From: Spartobacteria bacterium
GTDB taxonomy: Bacteria > Verrucomicrobiota > Kiritimatiellia > RZYC01
Assembly: GCA_009930475.1 (NCBI GenBank)
Contig: RZYC01000030.1
Location: 1-43,205 of the forward strand
Direction of reading: 5' to 3'
DNA: 43,205 bases
Part shown: positions 8,132 to 17,185 of the stretch, piece by piece
Layout: each line of letters opens with the position of its first letter
Position numbering within the stretch: position 1 is the first letter of the stretch
Position numbers and translations under genes: made by a program
The notes under the pieces: generated by a model
What the model was told of the DNA's origin: nothing
The model's input: only the letters and a program-made list of their open reading frames with translations
The model's database searches: none

Positions 8132-10788
8132 AGTATTTTATAGCTCACACGACAAAAAAATATCACAGAGGACTCACGATCCTGCATGCATTGGTGATTA
8201 TGGCCATGCTCGCCGCATCTATGCCGCAGGCTTATGCGCAGCGACGTGGTCAGAAACAGGTGATGTTGAATTTCAAGGATTCACCCCTTGAGATGGTGTT
8301 ATCATTTTATAGTCAGCAACTGGATGACGACCATCGTACCATGATTATTCCCCCGGGAATCAAAGCCAGCATAACGTTGAAAAGTCAGACCCGTTTGACC
8401 ACCGACGAAGCGAAGGAGGCATTGCATGCTATTCTTGCTATGAATAATATCACACTGGTGCCGCTGGGTCAGAAATTTTATAAAGTCGTGCAGATTGCTA
8501 CAGCCAGTCAGGACGGGATGCCTATTGCCACGGTGCTCCCCAATGAACAGCTGCCGGATACGGATCAAATGATTAGTCAGATGGTCGAATTGAAATATAT
8601 CACTGCTGCGGATGCGGTTCCTACCGTACAACAGCTGTTGCACGGGTATGGTAAAATCCAGACACTGGAACGCATCAATGCCATGATTATAACCGATACC
8701 TCATCCAATATACGACGGGTTTTGGAGATTATACAATTTCTAGATCGTCCCACAGTGACCAAAGTGGAAACCCGCGTCTACGAAATAAAATATGCAGAAG
8801 CAGGAAAGATCGCTGCCAAGCTGAATGAAATCATAGCAGATGTGCAGGAAGGGCAGACCCACAAAGAAACCATACAGTCTGCGGCCGCGACGACTCAAAC
8901 CCAGCCGCGGGGAGTTACTCCTCCCGGAGTGATTCGCGCACGCCAGGCCAACGCGCAGGCGACCGAACCCATGGCGGCCCAGACCCAGGATGATGTAGAT
9001 CGCGGCATGGTTCAGGGCAAGGTGAAAATTATTGCCGATGATCGAACAGGGATTTTACTGGTGATTTCCGAACCATCGAATTTTGCCTTTTTTGATAAGA
9101 TTGTGACGGTACTCGATCGTCCGGTAGAGCCGGAAATTGCCGTACACATTGAGCCGCTGGAATATGCGGATGCGGATGAGATCGCCGGTTTGCTGAATGA
9201 CTTTATTGGCGCGGCCAAGTCTGAAAAGAAATCAACGGGAACCGCGTCGTCGGCCGGAGGAGAAGACGGGGGCGATGATTCGGCCAAGGCCAAAGCGTTG
9301 CAGAATTATGTGCAGAATCAGGCTGATTCCCGTACGCGCACAGTGCTGGAAACGGAGAAAGCCAAAATCGGCCAGCTATCTGACTCCACGAAAATTCTTG
9401 CAGACAAAAGAACGAATTCGCTCATGCTTATGGGGAGAAAATCAGATATCGCTGCATTGCGTGAAGTCATCGACCAGCTGGATGTTATGCTGGCGCAGGT
9501 TCTGATCGAAGCTGTAATTATCGAGGTGGGACTAAGTGACTCACTGGAAGTCGGCATGGATTGGCTGCAGCGCTCCATTACGGTGTACGATACATCGAGC
9601 GAAAACAGCATGTCCACCCGTTCGCCTGTGTATAGTTTTGCAGGGGGACAGAATATGAGTGAGGGGGACTTTACGACATTATCCGACAAATTGAGCGGAA
9701 GTGCCTTTAACCCGGTGTCTGGGGCATTGAGCTACTATGCCACTTTTTTTGATCTGAATCTGGATGTTATCTTGAAACTGGCGGCCACCGATCGGAATGC
9801 CCGCATATTACAGACGCCTGTTATTCTGACAACGGATAACACCGAAGCGCGAATTATTGTTGGTGAGCAGCGCCCGATTGTTACGTCGGTCACATCCAGT
9901 TCAAGTACAGACAACCAGACGTCGCATTATGAATATAAAGACATCGGTATAGAAATTGACGTCACGCCCCACATCAATCCGGAGCGGTTTGTGGTGATGG
10001 AAATCAAACAGACGGCCAACAATGTACAGGGAACAGAAAAAATCGATAATAACAATGTGCCGATCATTACCAAGCGGGAGATGGAAGCGCAGATCGCAGT
10101 AAAAAGCAGATCCACCATCGTTCTCGGAGGTCTCGTTTCTACGGATTACAGTGATTCTCATAGTAAAATTCCCCTGCTGGGTGACATTCCTGTGCTGGGG
10201 GCCTTGTTCCGCTCGGAAACAAAATCGGAACGCCGCACAGAGTTATTGGTTCTAATTACGCCTTATGTACTTATGACGCCAGAAGAAGCACGGGTAGAAA
10301 GTACGCGATTGAAGAATTCCACGCGTGCCGGCGATACGCCCTGGCCTACCGGCTGGTCTGACAGTCCACTGGCAACACCGGGGCCGGACGTGATCAAAGC
10401 ACGGGAAGCGGCCGCAAAAGAGCAGCTGAAACAGGAGGAGTTTGAATCGCGTCAATCAAGTCGTCAACAAAAGCTGGAGGAAATGCGAAAAACACGTCAG
10501 CTCATGATGGCTGATCCTTTTAACGCCTCCTATATTCCGGAAGAAGAAGGCGTCCCTCTGGTAGATGAGGTTCCTGTGACAACCGATGCATCGTCTTCGC
10601 TTGATGCGGTGATTGTGACGGAGGAGGCAGAAAAACCGCTCACCACCAATCCGGTGATTCCGGAAGGAGAAGGAATGGCACCGGGGGATCGTGCCCAGAA
10701 TCCGGAAGAAGATTTAGATAAGATGCTCATGGAGCTGCAGCCCTTAAGTCGCATGGAGCTGAAGCCTTTAAGTCGGGAAGAGCCATGA
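8128..10788 (+). CDS. Type II/IV secretin (GspD/PilQ family)
   Basis: An 886-residue outer-membrane secretin. A signal peptide is followed by a likely cleavage after AYA (residues 35-37). Several N domains follow (repeats with VQLKY/IKYAEA/PLEYAD-type motifs near 150, 220 and 340), separated by low-complexity Ala/Gln/Glu linkers near 250 and 370-390. The secretin core runs from about 445 to 710, with LIEAVIIEVG, a VGEQRPI segment, and the diagnostic VLGGL followed by IPLLGDIPVLGALF. The last ~150 residues form a charged, acidic tail with no secretin homology, perhaps a pilotin or partner-binding tail. It forms the outer-membrane channel through which the GspL/PilO-like proteins would pass cargo or a pseudopilus. 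No ATPase, platform protein or pseudopilin is encoded in the window. Confidence 0.95.
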   Translation: MKYFIAHTTKKYHRGLTILHALVIMAMLAASMPQAYAQRRGQKQVMLNFKDSPLEMVLSFYSQQLDDDHRTMIIPPGIKASITLKSQTRLTTDEAKEALHAILAMNNITLVPLGQKFYKVVQIATASQDGMPIATVLPNEQLPDTDQMISQMVELKYITAADAVPTVQQLLHGYGKIQTLERINAMIITDTSSNIRRVLEIIQFLDRPTVTKVETRVYEIKYAEAGKIAAKLNEIIADVQEGQTHKETIQSAAATTQTQPRGVTPPGVIRARQANAQATEPMAAQTQDDVDRGMVQGKVKIIADDRTGILLVISEPSNFAFFDKIVTVLDRPVEPEIAVHIEPLEYADADEIAGLLNDFIGAAKSEKKSTGTASSAGGEDGGDDSAKAKALQNYVQNQADSRTRTVLETEKAKIGQLSDSTKILADKRTNSLMLMGRKSDIAALREVIDQLDVMLAQVLIEAVIIEVGLSDSLEVGMDWLQRSITVYDTSSENSMSTRSPVYSFAGGQNMSEGDFTTLSDKLSGSAFNPVSGALSYYATFFDLNLDVILKLAATDRNARILQTPVILTTDNTEARIIVGEQRPIVTSVTSSSSTDNQTSHYEYKDIGIEIDVTPHINPERFVVMEIKQTANNVQGTEKIDNNNVPIITKREMEAQIAVKSRSTIVLGGLVSTDYSDSHSKIPLLGDIPVLGALFRSETKSERRTELLVLITPYVLMTPEEARVESTRLKNSTRAGDTPWPTGWSDSPLATPGPDVIKAREAAAKEQLKQEEFESRQSSRQQKLEEMRKTRQLMMADPFNASYIPEEEGVPLVDEVPVTTDASSSLDAVIVTEEAEKPLTTNPVIPEGEGMAPGDRAQNPEEDLDKMLMELQPLSRMELKPLSREEP

Positions 10789-11408
10789 AAATAGCAGTAA
10801 CCGCCAAAGGCGATTCGTTGGATGATCAGATGTCATTTCGACTGGGTCGCTGTTCGTATTACTTGATTATCGATACCGAATCCGACGAAGTGGAAGCCAT
10901 CGAAAATCCGGATCTGTCTGGCGATGAAGAGGTCAGTGATTCGTGCGCCTCGCTGATTTCACAGCGGAAAGTACGGGCCGTTGTTACAGGGCACTGCGGC
11001 CCGGAGGCGCATCGTATTTTTGGTTCCATTGGTATCAAGGTTTTTCCCGGTATGACGGGCATGGTCAGTGATGTCCTTGAAAAAGTGAAAAAGATGCAAA
11101 AAGGAGAGCCCGCTCAGAAACAGACCGCGCGCCCGTCCGCTGTTTCAAGGCAAAAAGCCTCATCTTCGGTGGAAAAAGTCGTATTCCCGTATGTGACGGA
11201 GAAAAAGAAAGCACCTGCGGCCAGAAAACGTCCTGCGGCCACGGCTTCGGCCGATCCGGTAATTCATGACATGCCGGGAGGGCGCAGAGTCGTAGAAATC
11301 GAACCGGGTAAAGAACTGTATAAGATGCGCATGGAGCTTGGAGTGATGGGGAAGAAAATTCAAGAAATGCAGGCTCGGATGGAAATGCTGGAGCGTCTGT
11401 TTCAATGA
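10785..11408 (+). CDS. NifX/NifB-type dinitrogenase iron-molybdenum cofactor domain protein with coiled-coil tail
   Basis: A 207-residue soluble protein. Residues 1-105 match the NifX/NafY/NifB C-terminal fold: MKIAVTAKGDSLDDQMSFRLGR, then VVTGHCGPEA and IGIKVFPG. In nitrogen-fixing bacteria this domain binds iron-sulfur or FeMo cofactor precursors, but many bacteria carry stand-alone copies of unknown role. Residues 110-175 are Lys/Ala/Pro-rich and disordered. Residues 180-207 form a short amphipathic coiled coil. The ATG overlaps the secretin stop (ATGA), so the protein is translated with the secretion genes even though it appears cytoplasmic. No nif genes are seen. The function here is unknown. 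Confidence 0.75.
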   Translation: MKIAVTAKGDSLDDQMSFRLGRCSYYLIIDTESDEVEAIENPDLSGDEEVSDSCASLISQRKVRAVVTGHCGPEAHRIFGSIGIKVFPGMTGMVSDVLEKVKKMQKGEPAQKQTARPSAVSRQKASSSVEKVVFPYVTEKKKAPAARKRPAATASADPVIHDMPGGRRVVEIEPGKELYKMRMELGVMGKKIQEMQARMEMLERLFQ

Positions 11409-11418
11409 GGAATAAGCA

Positions 11419-12933
11419 ATGAATACAGTGCGTAAATGGTATGGTTTTTCACTCGTCATCCTTATGATGGTTCCTTTTATGTTGCACGCTGCCGAGGTGA
11501 GTAATGTGGTCACGGCGCAGCCTTCGCGCAGCGTGAGCATTGCTTTGTATGATGCAGGATTGGCCGTCGTCGGGGAGCGTCGCGTATTTCCTTTGCGACA
11601 AGGCCGCAACCAGGTGCTGCTGAACGATATGCCGGAGAAAATGGATTATTCCAGCTTGATTATTCAGCCGGCGCGTGGATCGCAGACCGGTCTTACGATC
11701 TCGCAGATGAACTATGAGCCGGCGGTCAGTGATGCTGCCCGGGCCCTCAATGACGGGCGGGGGCGACCCATTATTGTTCAAACGGATAAGGGCAAGGTGG
11801 AGGGAACACTTGTGGCCGCCACGGCTGGCAGCGGGCAGGATGATTTTTCGCTTATTGTAGACAGTGGACGGGGGATGATGACCATGCTTCCGGCCTATAA
11901 AGACTTGACTGCCGTTGTGCTGCCCGATGCGGCCTCGTATTTGCGTGCCGAATCTTCGGTTCTGCTGGACGTAGAATCAGAAGACAGCGATTTAAAAGAT
12001 GTGCGTCTGCAGTATATCACAAGAGGAATGCAATGGCGTTCCTATTACGAAGTGGTCATGTCGTCGTCGGCAACCGAGGCACGTTTACGTGGTCGTGCCG
12101 AAATAGTGAATACATCCGGCGCCGATTTTGAACGGGCCAATATCCGGTTGATAGCCACAGATCGCGGAGCCGATTTGTACAAGGAGGATGACCCGACCGA
12201 TGCAGACGCTGGAAAAGATGCGTTCATTTCCGGAGCATATAGTTATCAGTTTGGACAGGATCGTTTGCGTAAACACACCGGTTTGGCAGCGCTGGCTCCT
12301 GTATTTGAATATGGCCTGAAAGATGCCATGGTGCTTCGTGACGGGGATACCCGATATGTTGATTTCTGTTCGTCTGATCACGTATCCACTGCGCGACGCT
12401 ATGTGTATGACGGAGTTGTTTTCGATCGTTTTGAACGAAACCGTCGTAATGACTGGAATTATGGGACAAAATTTCAGCCGGATGTGAATATTTACCTGGA
12501 GTTCGAGCTCAATGCCGCAGCCGGGCTGGATCTTGACCTGGCTCCGGGCTGGTTGCATTTGTATCAGCAGACGGAACAGGATGAGACCGAACTGATCGCA
12601 TCGGCTTTATTTCCCGGAGCACGCAAAGGCAGCAAAGCGACTATGCTGGTCGGGCGGGCACGAGGATTAACGGGAGAACGCGAGCGTACCTGGTATGCGG
12701 AAGTTGTTCCGCTTCACGAGTACGATGAGAGCTTTGAAATCCGTTTACAGAATGACACCGCGCAGGATGTGGAAGTGACTGTGGTGGAGCATATGATGCG
12801 CTGGTCTGTCTTTGATATTGTGAAAGCGGATGCGGAGTATGAAACCACGTCCGCCGATACGATTGCGTTCCCTGTATTACTCCCTGCCAATGGCAAAAAG
12901 GCCATTCATTATACGGTGCGATATCGCTGGTAG
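11419..12933 (+). CDS. Exported DUF4139 domain protein, first of a pair
   Basis: A 504-residue protein with a signal peptide ending near LHAAE (residues 22-26). Residues 35-80 match the N-terminal part of the DUF4139 family (VSIALYDAGLAVVGERRVF, then NQVLLNDMPEKMDYSSL). From about 195 the main domain begins (LQYITRGMQWRSYYEVVM, RLRGRAEIVNTSGADF) and continues to VRYRW at the C-terminus. The family is secreted or periplasmic and beta-rich; no biochemical role is established. Related domains occur in mucoidy-inhibitor-A-like proteins. A GAGGAA motif precedes the ATG, 10 bp after the NifX-like gene. The C-terminus was checked against the next gene, which is a diverged copy. Confidence 0.78.
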   Translation: MNTVRKWYGFSLVILMMVPFMLHAAEVSNVVTAQPSRSVSIALYDAGLAVVGERRVFPLRQGRNQVLLNDMPEKMDYSSLIIQPARGSQTGLTISQMNYEPAVSDAARALNDGRGRPIIVQTDKGKVEGTLVAATAGSGQDDFSLIVDSGRGMMTMLPAYKDLTAVVLPDAASYLRAESSVLLDVESEDSDLKDVRLQYITRGMQWRSYYEVVMSSSATEARLRGRAEIVNTSGADFERANIRLIATDRGADLYKEDDPTDADAGKDAFISGAYSYQFGQDRLRKHTGLAALAPVFEYGLKDAMVLRDGDTRYVDFCSSDHVSTARRYVYDGVVFDRFERNRRNDWNYGTKFQPDVNIYLEFELNAAAGLDLDLAPGWLHLYQQTEQDETELIASALFPGARKGSKATMLVGRARGLTGERERTWYAEVVPLHEYDESFEIRLQNDTAQDVEVTVVEHMMRWSVFDIVKADAEYETTSADTIAFPVLLPANGKKAIHYTVRYRW

Positions 12934-12949
12934 GGATGACGGGCACGCT

Positions 12950-14239
12950 ATGTATGTCTTAAGACGATGGGCTCCTGTCTTCCTTGCCGCGTGGCTGCTC
13001 CTGCCCACGGGGACGTTTGCTTATACCTTACGTTCGACCTCGTTGTTTATTGATGAAGAGCAGGCCGTCGTTACGCAGTTTATTGATATGCATCTGCGCA
13101 AAAGCGAACAAGTTATTCATTTGTCAGGCATTCCGGACGACGTGGATTTGTCGACGTTGATGATCTATGATCAGCGTTCCCCTCTGGATATTGTGTCATG
13201 GTGGCGCGATGGCAAGACCGCCTGGTCAGCCGATGAAAGAATGCGCTGGCGGGATAGAGGGCTGGTTTTATTGCCCGGCGTCAACAAAGAGGTTCGACCG
13301 GGAGGCAGGACGTCCGATGTGCACATCCGATTACGATCCTATCATTCGGGTTTCCGCACGCTGCAACTGATCTACACAACCAGGAAAATACACTGGAATG
13401 CGGAGTATTACCTTAAAATGCATGGTCGTCCGGAGGATACGCATCAGGTTCTAACCGTCGATATGACGGGTTTTTGCGTGATTTCCAACGGAACCGGCAT
13501 CGTCTATCCAGATGCATCTGTCCGGGTTGCCGGGTCCAATGATCCGAGCGATGAACCGTTTAAAAAAGAACCCGGGATGCTGATGGTTAACAGGGAGAGT
13601 CCGCTTTCGGAGTTATGGCTGCCGAAAAAAGCGAGAAAGGGAACGGAATATGTCTGCCCGCTGGAAGGGCGTCATCTGCTTTCTTCCGGTGAAACAAAAA
13701 TCAGCATATTGCATGTGTCACGTGCGGTGGCCCGTTTCGAGTGTGTCATGAGCAGCGACGAAGCCGTAAAAAATGATCAGGGACGGGGGGTGCCTCTGAT
13801 GGGCATGCTGCGATTGGAACGTTCCGCCCATGCCGCGTTAAATATGCCGCTGCCTGCGGGACGGGTCACGCTGGCTCGTTCTGGAGCATTTCAGTACCAT
13901 CTGACCAAGGCGTATGTGCCTTTTTCCGGAGTGGGCAGGGATTTTGAGGTGGATATTGGACTGGTTGATGACATACGTGTTTTTCGGTCGAGCCGTCGTC
14001 GGGAAGGCCGCATCGGCGGCTGGGAGGAGGCGTATGATGTGCTCATCGACAATCGGTTGACATCAGCTGTTCAGGTGCGGCTCAGCGAGCGCCCGGCGTA
14101 TCAGCTGGGGTGGAATCTGCTGCGTTCCAGTGAGCCATGTCAGCGTGTTGGCGGGGTGCTTCAATATGAAACGCTGGTACCTGCCGAGAGCAAAAAGCGC
14201 ATCTCGTACGATATTTATTATAATCAGCCGCAATGGTAA
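12950..14239 (+). CDS. Exported DUF4139-like protein, second of a pair
   Basis: A 429-residue protein related to the product just upstream. The chosen start, MYVLRRWAPVFLAAW at 12950, gives a clear signal peptide ending at TFAY; a longer frame from 12830 runs antisense-free through the previous gene and is not used. The DUF4139-like C-terminal part includes TLARSGAFQYHLTKAYV, DIGLVDDIRVF and a final VPAESKKRISYDIYY. The N-terminal segment (VDLSTLMIYDQRSPLDIVSW) parallels that of its neighbour. Divergence is high, so this is an old duplication or two subunits of one complex. Only 16 bp separate the two genes. Confidence 0.72.
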   Translation: MYVLRRWAPVFLAAWLLLPTGTFAYTLRSTSLFIDEEQAVVTQFIDMHLRKSEQVIHLSGIPDDVDLSTLMIYDQRSPLDIVSWWRDGKTAWSADERMRWRDRGLVLLPGVNKEVRPGGRTSDVHIRLRSYHSGFRTLQLIYTTRKIHWNAEYYLKMHGRPEDTHQVLTVDMTGFCVISNGTGIVYPDASVRVAGSNDPSDEPFKKEPGMLMVNRESPLSELWLPKKARKGTEYVCPLEGRHLLSSGETKISILHVSRAVARFECVMSSDEAVKNDQGRGVPLMGMLRLERSAHAALNMPLPAGRVTLARSGAFQYHLTKAYVPFSGVGRDFEVDIGLVDDIRVFRSSRRREGRIGGWEEAYDVLIDNRLTSAVQVRLSERPAYQLGWNLLRSSEPCQRVGGVLQYETLVPAESKKRISYDIYYNQPQW

Positions 14240-14282
14240 TAAGGATTGCAGATGTCTTGGCATTTGTCTTAAAAACATAGTC

Positions 14283-15701
14283 ATGAATCATGAAATTACA
14301 TCAGACATGCTCTTGAACACCATGGCGGAGGGCGTGGTGGTCGTGGATACGTCAGGTATCATCCAGCTGTGGAATCCGGCCATGCAGGAAATTACCGGGT
14401 ATACAGCGGATGAAATGATCGGTCAGTCGGCGGTGGCTTTCCGGGCGTCCAAGTGTCAGGGGGCAGACCAGTTGAACCGCCTCATAGACCATCCCGATGA
14501 GGCATCGGTGTCGGGTTGCGAATGTGAACTGGTGGCACGCAGCGGACAGAAAATCCCTGTTTTGGTAAACGCCCGGGTGCTTCGATCTTCTCAGCAGCAT
14601 GGCGAGGTATTGGGGTTACTGCAAACGGTGACCGACTTCCGACCTATTGCTCTCCTCCGTTCGGAATTGCAGCGCATCGAAGAGAAGATTCGTCCAGAAG
14701 GAGATTTTCACGGACTGATAGGTCATTCCTCCCGTATGCAGTCGCTGTATCGTCAGATTCTGTTGGCGGCGGAAAGCGATGCTACGGTTTTGGTTCAGGG
14801 CGAAAGCGGCACCGGCAAAGAACTGGTGGCTGGGGCTATTCATTCCCTGAGTCAGAGGGCGGGAAACCCCATGGTCAAGGTGAACTGCGGTGCCTTGCCG
14901 GAAGGACTGCTGGAGAGTGAACTGTTTGGACATGTGAAAGGAGCCTTCACAGGAGCCTATCAGGATCGCAAAGGCCGCTTTCAAATGGCGGATGGCGGTA
15001 CGATCTTTCTGGATGAAATTGGCGAAATTTCTCCGGCGATGCAGGTGAAGCTGCTGCGGGTGATTCAGGAGGGAACCTTCGAACGCGTGGGCTCGTCGAA
15101 AACCATGCAGGTGGATGTACGCGTTATTTCGGCGACCAACCGGAACCTGCTGCAGGAAATGCGTGACGGGGCGTTTCGTGAAGATCTGTTCTATCGACTG
15201 CGGGTTTTTCCGGTGTATGTTCCACCATTACGGGAGCGAAGTGGTGATATTCCGTCGCTGGCCAATTATTTCGTCAATCGCATTGCCGCTAAGACCGGTC
15301 GGTTGATTCAGCGCATTTCTCCTGAAGCACTGCGACTGTTGACGCATTACTGCTGGCTTGGAAACGTGCGGGAACTGGAGAATGCCATTGAATATGCGTT
15401 TGTGGTGTGCGCTGACACCGTGATTACAGAGATTGATTTACCCGATGAACTGCGCCATCCCGAATTGAGCAGTGCCATTTGCGGCGGCACACCGATCCCT
15501 CCCGTCATTGAAAAAAATGATGCGCGATTGCAGTCTCGAAAAATATTGCGTGACAAAGTCCGTCTGGAAGCACTGCTCAATGACTGTCTTTGGAACAAGG
15601 CAGAAGCGGGGCGTCGTCTGGGCGTCAGCCGTACGGCGGTGTGGAAATGGATTCTCAGGCATGAGTTGGCGCAGCGCGGGACGAAAAAATATGACGAATG
15701 A
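14283..15701 (+). CDS. PAS-domain sigma54-dependent transcriptional activator
   Basis: A 472-residue enhancer-binding protein. Residues 8-120 form a PAS domain. The AAA+ domain runs from about 143 to 375, with Walker A GESGTGKE (173-180), the sigma54-contacting GAFTGA loop (220-225), and Walker B TIFLDEIGE (240-248). A Fis-type helix-turn-helix lies at about 436-460. It would activate RpoN-dependent promoters in response to a small ligand or redox cue sensed by the PAS domain. There is no receiver domain, so no dedicated histidine kinase is needed. The start at 14283 lacks a good ribosome binding site, but the protein begins where the PAS domain requires. The gene overlaps the next by 11 bp. 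Confidence 0.93.
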   Translation: MNHEITSDMLLNTMAEGVVVVDTSGIIQLWNPAMQEITGYTADEMIGQSAVAFRASKCQGADQLNRLIDHPDEASVSGCECELVARSGQKIPVLVNARVLRSSQQHGEVLGLLQTVTDFRPIALLRSELQRIEEKIRPEGDFHGLIGHSSRMQSLYRQILLAAESDATVLVQGESGTGKELVAGAIHSLSQRAGNPMVKVNCGALPEGLLESELFGHVKGAFTGAYQDRKGRFQMADGGTIFLDEIGEISPAMQVKLLRVIQEGTFERVGSSKTMQVDVRVISATNRNLLQEMRDGAFREDLFYRLRVFPVYVPPLRERSGDIPSLANYFVNRIAAKTGRLIQRISPEALRLLTHYCWLGNVRELENAIEYAFVVCADTVITEIDLPDELRHPELSSAICGGTPIPPVIEKNDARLQSRKILRDKVRLEALLNDCLWNKAEAGRRLGVSRTAVWKWILRHELAQRGTKKYDE

Positions 15702-16260
15702 CGCCATCGCTTCATCTCCGCAGCGACTCCGCGAATGTGCTGTGCTGTTTGGCGTTTTTGCACGTATTGGCCTGGTTCTTATTGGTGGCGGCTATGTGAT
15801 GCTTCCCCTTTTACAGCGGGAAGTGGTGGAACGCCGAGGCTGGATTTCTGAAAAGGATATGATGAATTATTTTGCTATCGGCCAGTCCACACCTGGTGTG
15901 ATTGCAGTGAATGCGGCCACGTTTATCGGGTTTCGGCGTGCCGGAATTTGGGGTGCGTCGGCTGCTGTTTGCGGGATTGTATTTCCTGCTCTGGTGATTA
16001 TCTGCTGCATTGCCGGTGTTTATAGCACTCTGGCCAAATGTAAATGGGTCGAGACAGGGCTGTCTGGTATGCGTGTGGCAGTTAGCGTGCTGCTTTTGTA
16101 TACCGTCCATGATCTGTTGCGAAAGACGTGTCGCAATGCTTTTGCTGTGGTTGTTACCATTGCTGCATTTTGTGCTGTGGCCGTGGCAGGGGTATCTCCG
16201 GTTCTTGTGATCATGCTGGCGGGATCGGCCGGCTGGCTGTTTTATCGGAAGAAGTGCTGA
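15691..16260 (+). CDS. Chromate transporter, N-terminal-type half (CHR family)
   Basis: A 189-residue membrane protein with one CHR domain: FGVFARIGLVLIGGGYVMLPLL, WISEKDMMNYFAIGQSTPG, then VNAATFIGF. Single-domain CHR proteins usually occur as adjacent pairs that work as a heterodimer with opposite membrane topology, as here. Some members export chromate; the natural substrate is often unknown. The start at 15691 lies inside the end of the sigma54 activator gene, so translation is coupled to it. A longer frame from 15472 overlaps that activator and adds non-CHR sequence, and is rejected. Confidence 0.88.
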   Translation: MTNDAIASSPQRLRECAVLFGVFARIGLVLIGGGYVMLPLLQREVVERRGWISEKDMMNYFAIGQSTPGVIAVNAATFIGFRRAGIWGASAAVCGIVFPALVIICCIAGVYSTLAKCKWVETGLSGMRVAVSVLLLYTVHDLLRKTCRNAFAVVVTIAAFCAVAVAGVSPVLVIMLAGSAGWLFYRKKC

Positions 16261-16264
16261 TCCA

Positions 16265-16825
16265 ATGGTATACCTGCACCTGATGATTGTTTTTTTTAAA
16301 ACGGGACTGTTCACCATTGGCGGAGGTCTGGCCGCCCTGCCGCTGCTTCAGGTTTATCTGGTTCATGGCGGCTGGGTCACGCAGGAAGAATTTATTGACA
16401 TGATTGCTATTGCGCAGTCGACGCCCGGTCCAATCGGGATCAATATGGCCACCTTTGCCGGATATAAAGCGGCCGGTATGCCGGGGGCGCTTCTGGCCAC
16501 GATCAGTATGGTGACGCCGTCCTTTGTCATCATTTTGATCATTGCACGTTTTCTCGAAACCTTTGCTTCGCACCCGCTGGTCAAACAAATCATGCGCGGT
16601 CTCCGTCCCGCCGCCATGGGAATGATTGCCGCCGCCACGTGGCTGGTAACTCGTGCCGCGCTGTATCATCCCCATGCCCGGTCGGAAACGGGGTTCCAGC
16701 TGATGCCGTGGGTGTTGTTTACGGTTCTTGTACTCTGTTACGCCCGCTGGCGTGCACACCCCCTGATTTACATTGCCGCCGGAGCTGTTGGTGCCGTAAT
16801 CCTGCGATGGGCAGGTTTGGTGTAA
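16265..16825 (+). CDS. Chromate transporter, second half (CHR family)
   Basis: A 186-residue partner of the preceding protein, 4 bp downstream. It carries the CHR pattern FFKTGLFTIGGGLAALPLL, WVTQEEFIDMIAIAQSTPGPIGINMATFAGY and about six membrane spans. The pair is arranged like other short-chain CHR transporters. It is the last gene before the tRNA and probably the end of the long plus-strand run. Confidence 0.9.
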   Translation: MVYLHLMIVFFKTGLFTIGGGLAALPLLQVYLVHGGWVTQEEFIDMIAIAQSTPGPIGINMATFAGYKAAGMPGALLATISMVTPSFVIILIIARFLETFASHPLVKQIMRGLRPAAMGMIAAATWLVTRAALYHPHARSETGFQLMPWVLFTVLVLCYARWRAHPLIYIAAGAVGAVILRWAGLV

Positions 16826-16841
16826 TACTCTCTTTTATCAC

Positions 16842-16870
16842 TTGACCTTTTTTGAGCCGTTTATTATCTA
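16842..16870 (+). promoter_or_regulatory. Putative promoter for tRNA-Ser
   Basis: TTGACC (16842-16847) and TATCTA (16865-16870) are separated by 17 bp, giving a transcript start near 16877, about 20 nt before the mature tRNA. The -10 is weak (3 of 6), so support is moderate. Confidence 0.4.
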
Positions 16871-16896
16871 TAACACACTTTTTTGTTACCCCCACC

Positions 16897-16987
16897 GGAG
16901 AGATGGCTGAGTGGACTAAAGCGCGCGATTGGAGTTCGCGTGAGCGTGATGAGCGCTCCGAGGGTTCGAATCCCTCTTTCTCCGCCA
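16897..16987 (+). tRNA. tRNA-Ser (anticodon GGA)
   Basis: A class II tRNA. The acceptor stem GGAGAGA pairs with TTTCTCC. The anticodon stem CGCGA/TCGCG encloses loop TTGGAGT, with anticodon GGA at 16931-16933, which reads UCC and UCU. A long variable arm (GAGCG/CGCTC) typical of serine tRNAs is present. The T stem GAGGG/CCCTC holds TTCGAAT. The discriminator is G at 16984 and the CCA tail is encoded (16985-16987). Confidence 0.97.
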
Positions 16988-17060
16988 CTTTTGGCATCGT
17001 AACAATCCTCGCCTGATGAACTGGCATCCATGCACCAGCCCGATGATGTTTTTTAAAAAC

Positions 17061-17106
17061 TTCCAACCATTGGAACTTTTTTCTGGGAAACTTCCAATCA
17101 TTGGAA
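17061..17106. repeat. Two palindromes phased at 31 bp
   Basis: TTCCAACCATTGGAA (17061-17075) and TTCCAATCATTGGAA (17092-17106) each have 6-bp arms and a 3-nt centre, start exactly 31 bp apart, and are each followed by CTTTTT. The same palindrome with the same period occurs at 32499-32610. The A-run before and T-run after could form a terminator for the tRNA, or they may be protein-binding sites upstream of the TPR lipoprotein gene. Confidence 0.8.
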
Positions 17107-17185
17107 CTTTTTCTTATATATGCTTTGTTTTGAAATTCTATTTTTGTAAGTTTTGGACGATTACAAACAAATAAATGGCGAGATT

